A stretch of 64,000 nucleotides of DNA from Rhodococcoides kroppenstedtii (GCF_900111805.1 NZ_FOJN01000005.1:1-64000); one strand, 5' to 3'; shown: positions 9,209 through 19,508, numbered from the stretch's first letter. The notes: generated by a model not told the origin, from the letters alone. Made by a program: numbers and translations.

Positions 9209-10450
9209 TCAGCGCAGCCGCACACCCAGCAGCGCGTCGACGGTGTCGGCGATCAACCCCGGCGCCGCGGTGTCGGAGCCACCGATCGTGACGGCGTCGC
9301 GCGCCCAGGCATCGAGGGCGTCGAGGGCCTTGGGGGTGTCGAGGTCGTCGGCGAGGTGCTGGCGGACGCGGGCGACGGTGTCCTCGGCCGACTGCGCGGA
9401 CTTCAGCGCCGCCGCGGCCTTCCAGGCCTCGAGTCGCTGCTGCGCGGCGGCGAGCGTGGCGTCGTCCCAGGTGCGGTCCTGGCGGTAGTGGCCGGCGTAC
9501 AAGCCCAGGCGAATGGCGCCCGGGTCCACGCCGGCGGCGGTGAGCTTGGACACCAGCACCAGGTTGCCGAGGGACTTCGACATCTTCTCCCCGTCGAGCC
9601 CGATCATGCCGGTGTGCACGTAGTGTCGCGCGAAACGGTCGGCGCCGGTGAGGGATTCGGCGTGCGCCGCCGAGAACTCGTGGTGCGGGAAGATGAGGTC
9701 GCTGCCGCCGCCCTGCACGTCGAACCCGGAGCCGATGCGGTTCAGCGCGATGGCCGCGCACTCGATGTGCCAGCCCGGGCGGCCGGGACCCATCGGTGAC
9801 GGCCAGGACGGCTCGCCGGGCCGGGCGGCCTTCCAGATCAACGCGTCCAGGGGGTCCCGCTTGCCGGCGCGGTCGGGGTCGCCCCCGCGCTCGGCGAAGA
9901 AGCGAGCCATGGTGTCGCGGTCGTAGCCGGACTCGTACCCGAACTGCTCGGTGGCGTCGGCGCGGAAGTACACGTCGGGGTAATCGGCGTCGTCGACGGT
10001 GTAGGCCGCGCCGGAGGCGAGCAGCTTCTCCACCAGCTCGACCACCTCGGCGACGGACTCGACGGCGCCGATGTAGTCGCGGGGCGGGAGCACGCGCAGC
10101 GCCGTCATGTCGGACCGGAACAGGTCGGTCTCCCGCTGCCCGAGGGACTGCCAGTCCTCGCCGTCGCGGGCCGCACGCTCGAACAGCGGGTCGTCCACGT
10201 CGGTGACGTTCTGCACGTAGTGGACGTCGTGGCCGGCGTCGCGCCACACGCGCTGCACCAGGTCGAAGGTGAGGTAGGTGGCGGCGTGGCCGAGGTGCGT
10301 GGCGTCGTAGGGGGTGATGCCGCAGACGTACATGGTGGCCGTCGAGCCCGGCGTGACCGGCCGGACGGCGCGATCGGCGGTGTCGTACAAACGCAGGGCC
10401 GGGCCCTCTCCGGGAACCGTGGGGACAGCGACATCGGGCCAGGACTGCAT
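9209..10450 (-). CDS. mshC: L-cysteine:1D-myo-inosityl 2-amino-2-deoxy-alpha-D-glucopyranoside ligase MshC
   Basis: MshC uses ATP to join cysteine to GlcN-inositol, the fourth step of mycothiol biosynthesis, in the cytosol. The 413-residue protein is a class-I cysteinyl-tRNA-synthetase homologue without the anticodon domain. It has the HLGH signature at 52-55, KMSKS at 289-293 and a probable zinc Cys43 in [15 protein letters not shown]. The lead peptide [10 protein letters not shown] is typical of MshC and not of CysS. Mycothiol is restricted to actinobacteria, so this gene dates the neighbourhood as native chromosome. It converges with jetC, and the genes behind it (SCO1664 family, DUF3090, phosphatase, uppP) keep the order seen in mycobacteria. 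Confidence 0.93.
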   Translation of the reverse strand: MQSWPDVAVPTVPGEGPALRLYDTADRAVRPVTPGSTATMYVCGITPYDATHLGHAATYLTFDLVQRVWRDAGHDVHYVQNVTDVDDPLFERAARDGEDWQSLGQRETDLFRSDMTALRVLPPRDYIGAVESVAEVVELVEKLLASGAAYTVDDADYPDVYFRADATEQFGYESGYDRDTMARFFAERGGDPDRAGKRDPLDALIWKAARPGEPSWPSPMGPGRPGWHIECAAIALNRIGSGFDVQGGGSDLIFPHHEFSAAHAESLTGADRFARHYVHTGMIGLDGEKMSKSLGNLVLVSKLTAAGVDPGAIRLGLYAGHYRQDRTWDDATLAAAQQRLEAWKAAAALKSAQSAEDTVARVRQHLADDLDTPKALDALDAWARDAVTIGGSDTAAPGLIADTVDALLGVRLR

Positions 10451-10495
10451 GGCCCCCAGACTATCCGGTGACCGGGGACGGACCGTTCGCCAGGC

Positions 10496-11308
10496 TCAGA
10501 AGGCGGGCCACGGCAGCGGCCGCGAGGACGTCGGTGCCGGCATCACGGGCCGCTCGACCAGGGTGCGGATGCGCCGCCGCAGCGCGTCGATCTCCGCGTC
10601 GGTGATCAGCGGTGCCAACTCGTCGCCCAGCGACCCCCCGAGCGAGTCGAGAACCCGCTCCAGATCGGCCACGAGGTCCGGGCCGATCGGATCCCCCGCC
10701 CACCCCCACAGCACCGTCCGCAGCTTGTTCTCCCGGTGCATCGCGAGACCGTGGTCGACGCCGTACACCGCGCCGTCGAGTCCCTCGAGGACGTGACCGC
10801 CCTTGCGGTCGGCGTTGTTCAGCACGACGTCGAGGACGGCCATGCGATGCAGCCGGGGGTCGTCGGCGTGCACGAGGGTGATCTCCTCCCCCGTCTCGTC
10901 GTGACCGCGCAGGACCGGGAGATAGCCGTCGGGAACGAGGTCGGGCCGGCAGATGTCGACCAGGTCGATGCCGTCACCCGACTCCGGGTGTCGCTCGACG
11001 GTGTCGATCCATCGCTGCACCATGCCCGGGCCGACGGGACCCTCGCGCAACACGGTGGTCGGCACCGTCCCCCAACCGAGAGCCTCCGACACCCGGTACG
11101 ACGCCACCTCGCGGCCGGCGAGCGTGCCGTCCGGGAAGTCCCACAGTGGCTGCTCGCCGCGTACGGGCTTGTAGACGCAGCGAAAGGGCGTATCGGAGTC
11201 GGCCCGGGAGATCTCGCAGACCAGGGTCGCGTTGGACGCCTGGACGACGCGACCGACGATGGTCAGCTCGGCCGTGGTCAGCAGGTCGAGATCGTCGGGG
11301 GCGGTCAG
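10496..11308 (-). CDS. SCO1664 family protein
   Basis: This protein of about 270 residues matches the actinobacterial SCO1664 family: SNATLVCEI, CVYKPVRGEQPLWDFPDGTL, then VLDVVLNNADRKGGHVL and YGVDHGLAMH. The VYKP lysine and NADRKGGH motifs resemble PI3/4-kinase-like or HipA-like kinase folds, so an ATP-dependent transferase is possible; the biochemical role is unknown. The start is unusual. No ATG or GTG lies near the conserved N-terminus, but CTG at 11308-11306 overlaps the TGA of the upstream DUF3090 gene (CTGA). That mirrors the ATGA/GTGA couplings common in this window. A GTG at 11380 is the alternative and would add a basic, non-family-like extension. Confidence 0.8.
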   Translation of the reverse strand: MTAPDDLDLLTTAELTIVGRVVQASNATLVCEISRADSDTPFRCVYKPVRGEQPLWDFPDGTLAGREVASYRVSEALGWGTVPTTVLREGPVGPGMVQRWIDTVERHPESGDGIDLVDICRPDLVPDGYLPVLRGHDETGEEITLVHADDPRLHRMAVLDVVLNNADRKGGHVLEGLDGAVYGVDHGLAMHRENKLRTVLWGWAGDPIGPDLVADLERVLDSLGGSLGDELAPLITDAEIDALRRRIRTLVERPVMPAPTSSRPLPWPAF

Positions 11309-11901
11309 GAGTCGTCCCCGAAGTCTGTGACGGCGGATCCGGACACCGGTCCGCGCCGGTAGCCGTTGGTGCGCACGCACATGTGTCCGCCGGCCGTGAG
11401 CGGCTCCCCGCACAGCGGGCACGGCGGCCGACCGGCGGCGATCACCCGCTCGCTGCGCGCGGCGAACTCGCGCGCCTGCTCGGGGCTGAGGAAGACGCGG
11501 ACGGCGTCCGGGCCCTCCTCGGTGTCGTCGAGAACCACCGACTCGTCGATCTCGGTCTCGGTGATGGCGAGCAGTTCCACCACGACGGCCCCGGCGTCGG
11601 CGTCCCAGCCGAGGCCCATCGTGCCGACGCGAAACTCGGCGTCGACGGGGGTGACCAGGGGGTCGATGTCGGAGGGATCGGTGTCCGACGGCGGCACCTC
11701 GGCACCGAACCGCCGGGCCACCTCGTCGAGGAGCAGCCCGACACGGTCCGCGAGCACCTGCACCTGCTGCTTCTCGAGTGCCACCGACACGACGCGGGCC
11801 TCGTGCACGGCCTGCAGGAAGAACGACCGATCACCGGGTTCGCCCACCGTGCCGGCGACGAACCGATCGGGAGTGCGGAAGACGTGAATCGCGCGGGACA
11901 T
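11305..11901 (-). CDS. DUF3090 family protein
   Basis: This 198-residue protein begins MSRAIHVFRTPDRFVAGTVGEPGDRSFFLQAV, the standard start of DUF3090 proteins, preceded by GGTGAAAGT as ribosome site. A pair of CxxC-like cysteines near the end (PPCPLCGEPL and then MCVRTNGY) suggests a metal-binding knuckle. Its function is unknown. It is nearly always beside the SCO1664-family gene and the phosphatase, as here, and its stop overlaps the putative CTG start of the next gene. Confidence 0.88.
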   Translation of the reverse strand: MSRAIHVFRTPDRFVAGTVGEPGDRSFFLQAVHEARVVSVALEKQQVQVLADRVGLLLDEVARRFGAEVPPSDTDPSDIDPLVTPVDAEFRVGTMGLGWDADAGAVVVELLAITETEIDESVVLDDTEEGPDAVRVFLSPEQAREFAARSERVIAAGRPPCPLCGEPLTAGGHMCVRTNGYRRGPVSGSAVTDFGDDS

Positions 11902-12012
11902 ACTTTCACCTTCCGTATCCGCGCCGGGCCCCGTGTGGGGGTACGTGCCCGGCGGTGATGGTGGCCTGGCGACCTCCATCGTCATTATCCGCGTGCTGTC
12001 CAGCGTGCGCGG

Positions 12013-12717
12013 TCAGCGACCCGCTCCGCCGCCGATCACGGCGTCGGACGACTCGCCACCGTCGGCGTTCTCGGGGTCCTTCGGGGGCGGCGGCACCACC
12101 TGACGTAGATCACCGCCCAGATCACCGACACGGTGGACGAACGCCCGCGTCTCGGTGTAGCGCACGACGGAGATGGACGACGGATCGACCACGATGCGCT
12201 GGAACTGATCGAGGTGCGAGCCGAGGGCGTCCGCGAGCACGGACTTGATGACGTCGCCGTGCGTGCATGCGACCCACACGACGTCGTGACCGGCTTCGGC
12301 CGCCAGCCGCTCGTCGTGGTCTCGAACCGCGCGGACGGCGCGAGCCTGGACATCGGCCAACCCCTCGCCGCCGGGGAACACCGCCGCCGACGGATGATGC
12401 TGGACGACCTTCCACAACTTCTCACCGGTCAGGTCCTTGATCGCGCGGCCCGTCCACTCGCCGTAGTCGACCTCGAGGAGTCGATCCTCGACCACCGGGT
12501 CGAGGCTGCGCGCAGCCGCGAGCGGCGCGACGGTCTGCTCGCAGCGCAGCAGCGGCGATCGCACGATCGCGGCGACGGGAATGCCGTCGAGTCGGGCGAC
12601 GACCTTCTCCGCCTGCTCGCGTCCGACCTCGTCGAGTTGGACGCCCTCGGACCGGCCGGCGAGGGTACCGGCGGTGTTGGACGTCGAACGCCCGTGCCGC
12701 AGCAGGATGACCGTCAT
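12013..12717 (-). CDS. Histidine phosphatase family protein (MSMEG_4193-type phosphomutase-like)
   Basis: This 234-residue protein has the RHG motif of the phosphoglycerate-mutase/histidine-phosphatase superfamily at residues 7-9 (LLRHGRST). It also has the paired second-half histidine in ACTHGDVIKSV and the acid VDYGEWTG, so all catalytic elements are visible. It belongs to the actinobacterial subgroup encoded beside the SCO1664-type gene. The natural substrate is not known. A Pro/Asp-rich tail of about 30 residues follows the domain. Confidence 0.87.
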   Translation of the reverse strand: MTVILLRHGRSTSNTAGTLAGRSEGVQLDEVGREQAEKVVARLDGIPVAAIVRSPLLRCEQTVAPLAAARSLDPVVEDRLLEVDYGEWTGRAIKDLTGEKLWKVVQHHPSAAVFPGGEGLADVQARAVRAVRDHDERLAAEAGHDVVWVACTHGDVIKSVLADALGSHLDQFQRIVVDPSSISVVRYTETRAFVHRVGDLGGDLRQVVPPPPKDPENADGGESSDAVIGGGAGR

Positions 12718-12740
12718 GGGACCAGCCTAGGGATCGCGCG

Positions 12741-13574
12741 TCAGGTCGCGGCGATGGTCCCCGTGGCGAGCAGTGCCATGACGGCGAGACCGAGCACGAT
12801 GCGGTACCCGACGAACCAGTTGAGCGAGTGGTTCTCCACGAAGCGAAGGAGCCAGGCGATGGACGCGTAGCCGAGCCCGAAGGCGACCAGCGTCGCCACC
12901 AACAGCTGCGGCCCGGACGCCTGCAGGCCCTCGCCCGACGGCGCGAACGCGTCGGGCAGGGAGAACAGGCCCGACGCGGTGACGGCGGGGATGGCCAGGA
13001 GGAACGAGAACCGCACGGCGGCGGGCCGCGTCAGCCCCAGGAACAGGCCGGCACTCGAGGTCGCGCCGGACCGGGACACACCGGGAATCAGCGCGAGGCA
13101 CTGCGCCAGACCCATGACCAGGCCGTCGCGGGTGGTGAGCTTCTCGATCGGTCGGCGCTGCCTGCCGACCTTCTCGGCGATCATGATGACCAGGGCGAAC
13201 ACGATCAACATGGTGGCCACGATCCAGAGGTTGCGGGCACCGGTGCGGATGGCGTCCTTGAAGACGAAGCCGATGACGCCGATGGGAATGGTCGCGAAGA
13301 TGACATACCAGCCCATGCGGTAGTCGAGGTCGCCGCGATGGGCCGCGTCGAACAGTCCGCGGAACCACGCCCGCACGATGCGCACGATGTCCTTCGCGAA
13401 GAAGAGCAGTACCGCCGCCTCGGTCCCGAGCTGGGTCACCGCCGTGAAGGACGCGCCGGCGTCGTCACCGAAGAACACCTCGGACACGATCCGCAGGTGG
13501 CCGGAGGAGGAGATCGGCAGGAACTCGGTCAGGCCCTGCACGGCGCCGAGCACCACGGCTTGCAGCCAGGACAT
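12741..13574 (-). CDS. uppP: Undecaprenyl-diphosphate phosphatase UppP (BacA)
   Basis: UppP is a membrane enzyme that removes one phosphate from undecaprenyl pyrophosphate, recycling the lipid carrier for cell-wall synthesis; high expression gives bacitracin resistance. Both signature motifs are present: [14 protein letters not shown] near the N-terminus and IPGVSRSG in the second half, with about eight hydrophobic segments. I use ATG 13574 because the family begins [24 protein letters not shown] nine codons upstream (13601) is possible. The 23-bp gap to the phosphatase gene suggests co-transcription. Confidence 0.93.
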   Translation of the reverse strand: MSWLQAVVLGAVQGLTEFLPISSSGHLRIVSEVFFGDDAGASFTAVTQLGTEAAVLLFFAKDIVRIVRAWFRGLFDAAHRGDLDYRMGWYVIFATIPIGVIGFVFKDAIRTGARNLWIVATMLIVFALVIMIAEKVGRQRRPIEKLTTRDGLVMGLAQCLALIPGVSRSGATSSAGLFLGLTRPAAVRFSFLLAIPAVTASGLFSLPDAFAPSGEGLQASGPQLLVATLVAFGLGYASIAWLLRFVENHSLNWFVGYRIVLGLAVMALLATGTIAAT

Positions 13575-13678
13575 GGAATCGGCGATCACGGTCGACGTCA
13601 CGAGTGCCGACCGTACTAGGGTCGTCCCTCGATCACGGGGTCACCCGCCGTCCGCAAACGAAGCGAGCAGTCACCACC

Positions 13679-14617
13679 ATGAAGCACAGAACCGTCGGTA
13701 CCAGCGGACTTCGCGTCTCCCGCCTGGGACTGGGCACCGGCGAGTGGGGACGTGGGGTGGACGGCGACGACGCCGCCGCCCAGATCACGGCCTTCGTCGA
13801 GGCGGGCGGGACCCTGGTGGACACCTCGGACACGTACGGCGACGGCCGGGCCGTGCGTGTCCTGGCGGAGATTCTCGACGACGTGGTCCCCCGCGCCGAC
13901 CTGGTGCTCAGCGTCGACTCCGGCGTCAGTCCGGCCGACGCCGCCGGGCACTGGACCGTCGACTGCTCGCGGCGGGCGCTGCTCGCCGGTCTCGACCGCA
14001 CCCTGCGCGATCTCGGCACCGATCACCTGGATCTCTGGAGCGTCGGCGCATGGGACACGCGGACCCCGCTCGACGAGATCGCGGCGACGCTCGAGACCGC
14101 CGTGTCGTCCGGGCGGGTGCGCTACGCGGGGGTGCGCGGGTACCGCGGATGGCAGCTGGCGACCTTGGCGTCCCGCGTCTCGGTGGTGGCCGCGCAGGCC
14201 GAGTACTCCCTGTTGGCGCGCGGAACGGAGGACGATCTGATTCCCGCCGCCGCCTGGCACGGTGTCGGGGTCCTGGCGGTCTCGGCGCTCGGCGGAGGGG
14301 TGCTCACCGGCAAGTACCGCGACGGCGTCCCCGCCGATGCCCGCGGCGCCGATCCCGTGCGATCCGCGGGCATCGCACCCTTCCTCGGGGAGGACGGGAG
14401 CAAGGTCGTCGAGGCCGTGCTGACCGCGGCGGACGGTCTCGGAACCTCGCCGCTGGCCGTGGCTCTTGCGTGGGCACGCGATCGGCCCGGTGTGGCGTCG
14501 ACCGTGGTGGGAACTCGCGACATCGGCCAGCTCACCGGCGTACTCGCGGCCGAGGACGTCGACCTGCCGTCGGCGATCGCAGCGGCCCTGGACGACGTCA
14601 GCTCGCCGTGGCGCTAG
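13679..14617 (+). CDS. Aldo/keto reductase family protein, catalytic tetrad incomplete
   Basis: This 312-residue TIM-barrel protein is clearly of the aldo/keto reductase family (TVGTSGLRVSRLGLGTGEWG, then FVEAGGTLVDTSDTYGDG). The Asp48 and Tyr53 positions of the tetrad are kept. The lysine position (usually in VIATKxG) reads VLSVDSG, giving Asp80. The histidine position (usually xxHxxD after DLY) reads SVGAWD, giving Gly123. NADP-contact style residues near the C-terminus (VVGTRDIGQLTGVLAAEDVDLP) remain. It may be a non-canonical oxidoreductase or a pseudoenzyme. It is divergent from uppP, and its stop overlaps the end of the next gene by four bases tail to tail. Confidence 0.85.
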   Translation: MKHRTVGTSGLRVSRLGLGTGEWGRGVDGDDAAAQITAFVEAGGTLVDTSDTYGDGRAVRVLAEILDDVVPRADLVLSVDSGVSPADAAGHWTVDCSRRALLAGLDRTLRDLGTDHLDLWSVGAWDTRTPLDEIAATLETAVSSGRVRYAGVRGYRGWQLATLASRVSVVAAQAEYSLLARGTEDDLIPAAAWHGVGVLAVSALGGGVLTGKYRDGVPADARGADPVRSAGIAPFLGEDGSKVVEAVLTAADGLGTSPLAVALAWARDRPGVASTVVGTRDIGQLTGVLAAEDVDLPSAIAAALDDVSSPWR

Positions 14618-14979
14618 TCGGATCCGCCCCGCGGATCGAGGGCGCCGAGTCGGCCGAGCAATGCGCGGACCAGCGTGGTGTCGGCGGACCGCGGGTCGTC
14701 GGGTGCGTGCACCGTGGCGACGGCGTCCCGCACGGCGGCGGTGACCGAGCGTTCGTCGCAGAGGTCCACGTCGGTCACGTCGACGTCCGCCACCCCGTCG
14801 ACGTCGACGTCCGCGGGCACGGTGACGGTGGCCCCGAGACGGTAGACCTCCACGCGCAGGGTCTTGCCGCGCACGCGGAAGGCGAACGCGCGACCGTCGG
14901 CGGCGGTACCGAAGCCGTGCGCGTGCGGGCCGGTGGTGACGTCGTCAACGGAGAACTCGGGGCCGGTGGGGTCCGGCAT
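14614..14979 (-). CDS. Conserved hypothetical protein (position of Rv2137c)
   Basis: This 121-residue acidic protein has no domain I recognise. It contains an Asp/Val-rich stretch (TVPADVDVDGVADVDVTDVDL) that looks like beta strands, and a helical C-terminus. ATG 14977-14979 is chosen because upstream sequence in this frame is Arg/Ser-rich non-coding-like filler over the opposite gene. It lies between the aldo/keto-reductase-like gene and the lipoprotein gene and is transcribed away from the latter. In M. tuberculosis a small conserved gene, Rv2137c, occupies the same position between uppP and lppL. Homology is inferred from position, not shown. Confidence 0.6.
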   Translation of the reverse strand: MPDPTGPEFSVDDVTTGPHAHGFGTAADGRAFAFRVRGKTLRVEVYRLGATVTVPADVDVDGVADVDVTDVDLCDERSVTAAVRDAVATVHAPDDPRSADTTLVRALLGRLGALDPRGGSD

Positions 14980-15091
14980 GGTCGGACGGCTCACGATGAA
15001 CACTCCCGTGGAACCTGCGGTAACGGACACTTCGGACCGTACCCACCGTCGGCGGGGGCTGTCGCGTCTCCCCGCCGCGGGGCGTGATCGG

Positions 15092-16159
15092 ATGGACGCG
15101 ATGGCGAGCGACGAGGAAACGAGACGACCCGTGGGACCTGCGACGACGACGAATGTGCGACGACGGACGTCCCGGTCGGCGGGGACGGTCGCGGTGAGCG
15201 TGATCGCACTGCTCCTGGCCGCGTGTGGTGGGCAACAGAGCGAATCGACGCCGACCAACACCCGCGAGCCGGAAACGGCGGCGGCCTCGCCCGAGGTGTC
15301 GACGACGCCCGCCGGCACCGTCGCACCCCCCACTCTCGGCGGGCCGGTCACGGTACGCGGGCTGGCCGTCGACGCGGACACCTCGATTTTGGCGATCCTG
15401 ACCGACGACGGCGTGCTCCTGGCCGGCGACGACGGCGCGCCGCGCGCAGTGACGTTGCCGTCGCCCGGAACCTCGGTTCATCCCGGCCGCGCCGGGGAGA
15501 TCCTGGTCACCACGGCGGACGGGCTCGTGCGGGTCGACGCCGACTCGGGCGCCACCACGGAGTGGCCGGTCGAGGGTGGCGCGATCTCGGCGACCGTGTT
15601 CGACGACGGGTACGCCGTGGGCTCGGCGACCGGCCGGGTGTCCGTGCTGGACGCCGACGGCGCGGTGACGTCGACGGTGGGCGGACTCGCCTCGGTGGAC
15701 GGACTGGTCCCCGCCGGGGACGACCTGGTGGCTCTCGACACCCGGCAGACGTCCATGACCACGGTGAACGTCGCGGGCGACCGGCTCGGCGAAGCGCTGC
15801 GCGCCGGCGACGGCGCCACCCGGACGGTGGGCTGCAGCACCGGGGCGATCGCGGTCTCCGACACCGCCGACGACGAGCTGATGATCTTCACCGGCGACGA
15901 CCTGATCATGCGCCAGCGCTATCCGGTGGCCGGGTCGCCGTTCGCCGTGGCGTGCGACGACGTCGGCACGGTGTGGGTCACGACGACGGCCACCAACGAG
16001 GTGGTCGGCTTCGACGTCTCCGGCGGAATTCCGGTGGAGACGGCACGGTTTCCCACCGTGAAGCAGCCCGATTCCCTCGCGGTCGATTCGCGTTCCGGAC
16101 GATTGTTCGTAGGCTCGAACGACGGTGCCGGTGTGCAGGTGATACCGACCCGCGAGTGA
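15092..16159 (+). CDS. Lipoprotein with YncE-like beta-propeller (LppL-type)
   Basis: This protein of about 355 residues has a basic N-terminus, a hydrophobic stretch and the lipobox LLAAC, so it should be lipidated at cysteine and anchored outside the membrane. After a Thr/Pro/Glu-rich linker come repeating strands ([47 protein letters not shown]) typical of WD/YncE-like propellers. The position before DUF5703 and pyrD matches lppL (Rv2138). ATG 15092 and ATG 15101 are both plausible. The function is unknown; ligand binding at the cell surface is likely. Confidence 0.8.
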   Translation: MDAMASDEETRRPVGPATTTNVRRRTSRSAGTVAVSVIALLLAACGGQQSESTPTNTREPETAAASPEVSTTPAGTVAPPTLGGPVTVRGLAVDADTSILAILTDDGVLLAGDDGAPRAVTLPSPGTSVHPGRAGEILVTTADGLVRVDADSGATTEWPVEGGAISATVFDDGYAVGSATGRVSVLDADGAVTSTVGGLASVDGLVPAGDDLVALDTRQTSMTTVNVAGDRLGEALRAGDGATRTVGCSTGAIAVSDTADDELMIFTGDDLIMRQRYPVAGSPFAVACDDVGTVWVTTTATNEVVGFDVSGGIPVETARFPTVKQPDSLAVDSRSGRLFVGSNDGAGVQVIPTRE

Positions 16160-16177
16160 CCCCGACCGAAAGTCGCG

Positions 16178-16417
16178 ATGCCCATGCCGAACCGAGCCGT
16201 CCCCGCGAGCTGGCAGATCCAGTCCGACGACTGGGAGTACGTGCCGATCAAGCTGCCGCCCGACGTGACGCGGGTGACCGCGTCGATGCGGCTCGCGATC
16301 TCGGCGGAGTTCGGCGGGTGGGAGCTCTCCCGCGTGCGCCTGTACACCGACGGCAGCCGCCGCGTGCTGCTCAAGCGCCGCAAGACCGCCCAGCACGTTC
16401 CCGACCCCGAACTGTGA
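16178..16417 (+). CDS. DUF5703 family protein
   Basis: This 79-residue protein has the conserved [31 protein letters not shown] pattern of DUF5703 and a basic tail. It sits 18 bp after the lipoprotein and 23 bp before pyrD, probably in one transcript. The function is unknown. ATG 16184 is an in-frame alternative start. Confidence 0.82.
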   Translation: MPMPNRAVPASWQIQSDDWEYVPIKLPPDVTRVTASMRLAISAEFGGWELSRVRLYTDGSRRVLLKRRKTAQHVPDPEL

Positions 16418-16440
16418 CGAGAGACGGAGACCGCACCGAC

Positions 16441-17508
16441 GTGAGTCCCTACCGGATCCTGCTGCGCCTGATGTTCCTGGTGCCGCCCGAGCGCATCCAC
16501 CACCTCGCCTTCGCGGCGATGCGGCTGGTCACCCGGTTCGGCCCGCTCCGCGCGCTCGTGGCGCGGGTGCTGGTGGTGGACGATCCCGCACTGCGCACGG
16601 AGGCGTTCGGCGTGGAGTTCCCCACCCCGGTCGGCCTGGCCGCCGGCTTCGACAAGAACGGCGAGGGCGTCGACGCCTGGGGGCCGTTGGGATTCGGGTT
16701 CGCGGAGATCGGCACGGTCACAGCGCACGCGCAGCCGGGGAACCCGGCGCCCCGGCTGTTCCGTCTCCCGCAGGATCGCGGTCTGCTCAACCGCATGGGC
16801 TTCAACAACGAGGGCGCGGGTGCCGTGGCCGACCGTCTTCGGCGCCGCCGCGGTGATCTGCCGATCGGGGCGAACATCGGCAAGACCAAGGTGACGCCGG
16901 CCGCCGACGCGGCGGTCGACTACACCACCAGCGCTCGCCTGCTGGGCCCGTTGTCGGACTTCGTCGTGGTCAACGTCAGTTCCCCCAATACCCCCGGTCT
17001 TCGCGACCTGCAGGCCGTGGAGTCGCTGCGTCCTCTGCTGGGCGCGGTCATCGCGGCGGTGTCGGTGCCGGTCCTGGTGAAGATCGCACCGGACCTGTCC
17101 GACGACGACGTCGACGCCGTCGCCGATCTGGCGCTCGACCTGGGCGCGGCGGGCATCGTCGCGACCAACACCACCATCGCTCGAGATGGGCTGCGCACTC
17201 CCGGAGCCGCGGAACTCGGAGCGGGCGGGGTGTCCGGACCGTACGTGGCCGACCGGTCGCTCGCGGTCCTGCGGCGCTTGCGCGCGCGTGTCGGTGACCG
17301 CGTGACGCTCGTCGCCGCCGGCGGCATCGAGACGCCGGATGATGCATGGGCGCGCATCCGCGCCGGGGCCACGCTGGTGCAGGGGTACACCGGCTTCGTC
17401 TACGGGGGACCGTTCTGGGCGCGACGCCTCGCGACCGGACTCGCCGAGCGCGCTCGCGCCGCGGGCTACGCGCGAGTGTCCGACGCGGTCGGCAGCGACC
17501 TCGCGTGA
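16441..17508 (+). CDS. pyrD: Quinone-dependent dihydroorotate dehydrogenase (class 2)
   Basis: PyrD oxidises dihydroorotate to orotate at the membrane, passing electrons to quinone, in pyrimidine synthesis. The 355-residue length with an N-terminal amphipathic extension ([23 protein letters not shown]) marks the membrane-associated class 2. Also visible are [13 protein letters not shown] (FMN binding), NRMGFNNEG, the catalytic serine region [14 protein letters not shown] and [10 protein letters not shown]. The GTG start at 16441 is chosen by comparison with family N-termini; the frame is open far upstream over the lipoprotein gene. Confidence 0.95.
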   Translation: MSPYRILLRLMFLVPPERIHHLAFAAMRLVTRFGPLRALVARVLVVDDPALRTEAFGVEFPTPVGLAAGFDKNGEGVDAWGPLGFGFAEIGTVTAHAQPGNPAPRLFRLPQDRGLLNRMGFNNEGAGAVADRLRRRRGDLPIGANIGKTKVTPAADAAVDYTTSARLLGPLSDFVVVNVSSPNTPGLRDLQAVESLRPLLGAVIAAVSVPVLVKIAPDLSDDDVDAVADLALDLGAAGIVATNTTIARDGLRTPGAAELGAGGVSGPYVADRSLAVLRRLRARVGDRVTLVAAGGIETPDDAWARIRAGATLVQGYTGFVYGGPFWARRLATGLAERARAAGYARVSDAVGSDLA

Positions 17509-17529
17509 CCCTGCACGCCCGACGCTGCC

Positions 17530-17548
17530 GACCGCGCCCGGTGCGGTC
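17530..17548. terminator. Hairpin between convergent pyrD and the PEBP gene
   Basis: GACCGC and GCGGTC form a 6-bp stem with a 7-base loop, midway in the 52-bp gap between two convergent genes. It could serve both strands, but there is no T-run and the stem is short. Confidence 0.35.
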
Positions 17549-17560
17549 TCCTGCTGCGGT

Positions 17561-18088
17561 CTACTGCTCGTACGTCCCGTGGATCACCGCGCGCGCGATG
17601 GCGTGCGAGAACAGGTTGAAGCCGAGGTACGCCGGGGTGGCCGTCTCGTCGATCTCGAGCCGCTCGACGTCGACGGCGTGCACGGCCACGTAGTAGTGGT
17701 GGACGCCGTGCCCCTGCGGCGGTGCGGCGCCGATGTAGCGCGCCAGTCCGGCGTCGCCCTTCAGCGTGATCGCCTCGTTCGGCAGACCGGTCGAGGAGTC
17801 GTCGCCCGCGGCCGAGACCAGCGTGGTCGTGCCGACCGGGATGTTCGCGACGGCCCAGTGCCAGAACCCGGAGCCCGTGGGGGCGTCGGGGTCGTAGACC
17901 GTGACGGCGAAGCTCTTGGTCTCGGCAGGAAAGCCCGACCACGACAGCTGCGGCGAGTTGTCGTGTCCGCCGGCGCCCATGATGCCGCTGACCTGATCCT
18001 TCTTCAGCGGCTCACCGTCGGTGATGTCCGACGACGTCAGCTCGAAGGTGGGCAGCGTCGGCAGGTCGGCGTAGGGGTCCCGTGACAT
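17561..18088 (-). CDS. YbhB/YbcL family phosphatidylethanolamine-binding-like protein
   Basis: This 175-residue protein has the PEBP fold signatures: [31 protein letters not shown] (ligand-pocket DPDAP and WHW) and, later, [15 protein letters not shown]. Bacterial members are small cytosolic proteins; the M. tuberculosis homologue Rv2140c (TB18.6) is found in the same order beside the M20 peptidase. The ligand is unknown. Confidence 0.9.
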   Translation of the reverse strand: MSRDPYADLPTLPTFELTSSDITDGEPLKKDQVSGIMGAGGHDNSPQLSWSGFPAETKSFAVTVYDPDAPTGSGFWHWAVANIPVGTTTLVSAAGDDSSTGLPNEAITLKGDAGLARYIGAAPPQGHGVHHYYVAVHAVDVERLEIDETATPAYLGFNLFSHAIARAVIHGTYEQ

Positions 18089-18131
18089 CGGCGATTCCTC
18101 TCGGAGAGCGGTGGGCCGACCCGGTGTCGGG

Positions 18132-19508
18132 TCAGCTGTGCAGCAGGAAGTGTTCGAACACCTTCGTGCCGAACACCAACGCGTCCACGGGTACCCGTTC
18201 GTCGACCCCGTGGAACAGCGCAGCGAAATCCAGTTCCGGGGGCAGCTTGAGCGGCGCGAAGCCGAAGCAGCGAATCCCCAACTTGGCGAAGGCTTTCGCG
18301 TCCGTTCCGCCCGACAGCATGTACGGCACGGTGCGGCCGTTCTCGTCGAACGCGAGGATCGCGTCGTTCATGGCGTCGACCAGATGCCCGTCGAACGTGG
18401 TCTCGTACGGCTCGAGATCGGCGATCCACGACCGTTCGACGTGCGGGCCGATCAGCTCGTCGACCTCCTTCTCGAAGGCCTCCTTGCGGCCCGGCAGCAC
18501 GCGGCAGTCCACGGTCGCGGTGGCCGTCTGCGGAATGACGTTGGCCTTGTAGCCGGCGTCGAGCATGGTGGGGTTGGCGGTGTCGCGCAGGGTCGCGCCG
18601 ACGATCCGCGCGATGCTGCCGAGCTTGGCCAGGGTGCCGTCGATGTCCGGCGAACCCGGGTCGAACTCCAGCCCCGTCTCGGCCGACACGGCGGCGAGGA
18701 ACTCGGTGACCGACTCGGTCATCACCAGCGGGAACTGGTGCTTGCCCAGTGCCGCGACGGCCTCGGCGAGGTAGGTGACGGCGTTGTCGTCGTGCAGGAA
18801 GGACCCGTGACCGGCGCGGGCCTTCGCGGTCAGGCGCATCCAGGCAAGGCCCTTCTCGGCCGTCTCCACCAGGTAGAGCCGCCGCTCCTCCCCGTCCGGG
18901 CGGGCGACGGTGAGCGAGAAGCCGCCCACCTCTCCGACGGCCTCGCTCACGCCCTCGAACAGGTCCGGGCGGTGCTCGACCAGCCAGTGCGAGCCCCACT
19001 TGCCGCCGGCCTCCTCGTCGGCGAGGAACGCGAAGACGAGGTCGCGCGGCGGCACGGTGCCCTGCGACCGGAACTGCCGCGCCAGGGCCAGTGCCATGCC
19101 GACCATGTCCTTCATGTCCACCGCACCGCGGCCCCAGAGGTACCCGTCCTCGACCGCACCGGAAAAGGGATGCACGCTCCAGTCGGCGGGTTCGGCCGGC
19201 ACCACGTCGAGGTGGCCGTGCACCAGGAGCGCGCCGCGTGAGCGGTCCGCTCCGGGTAGCCGGGCGAACACGTTGCCGCGCCCGGGCGCTCCGGACTCGA
19301 CGTACTCCGTCTCGTACCCGACCTCCTCGAGCTGCCGCGCCACCCATTCGGCGCACTCCCGCTCCCCCACCGTCGTCGCCGGATCGCCGGTGTTGGTGGT
19401 GTCGAAGCGGATCAACGACGCCACCAGGTCCACGACCTCCTCGACGGCGACGGTGCCGGAGGCGGTGGTCTCGGAACTGGTCTCGGGGTTCTGCTCGCTG
19501 GTGGACAC
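18132..19508 (-). CDS. M20 family metallopeptidase/deacylase (Rv2141c-like)
   Basis: This 458-residue protein has the M20 metal ligands: GHLDVVPAE with Hx[10 protein letters not shown] supplying the bridging Asp, and [12 protein letters not shown] with the catalytic and metal glutamates. It also has the insertion/dimerisation domain ([20 protein letters not shown]). Family members hydrolyse peptides or N-acyl amino acids with two zinc ions; annotations such as DapE2 for this group are uncertain. I place the start at GTG 19508 ([14 protein letters not shown]); the upstream frame is compositionally poor. Its start region faces the tRNA-Leu gene. Confidence 0.88.
   Translation of the reverse strand: MSTSEQNPETSSETTASGTVAVEEVVDLVASLIRFDTTNTGDPATTVGERECAEWVARQLEEVGYETEYVESGAPGRGNVFARLPGADRSRGALLVHGHLDVVPAEPADWSVHPFSGAVEDGYLWGRGAVDMKDMVGMALALARQFRSQGTVPPRDLVFAFLADEEAGGKWGSHWLVEHRPDLFEGVSEAVGEVGGFSLTVARPDGEERRLYLVETAEKGLAWMRLTAKARAGHGSFLHDDNAVTYLAEAVAALGKHQFPLVMTESVTEFLAAVSAETGLEFDPGSPDIDGTLAKLGSIARIVGATLRDTANPTMLDAGYKANVIPQTATATVDCRVLPGRKEAFEKEVDELIGPHVERSWIADLEPYETTFDGHLVDAMNDAILAFDENGRTVPYMLSGGTDAKAFAKLGIRCFGFAPLKLPPELDFAALFHGVDERVPVDALVFGTKVFEHFLLHS

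Noticed and set aside
8600..9799. Plus-strand frame spanning the jetC end, considered as a jetD candidate
   Set aside because: It overlaps both jetC and the antisense of mshC, is Arg/Gly-rich, and shows no Toprim or DUF2399 features.
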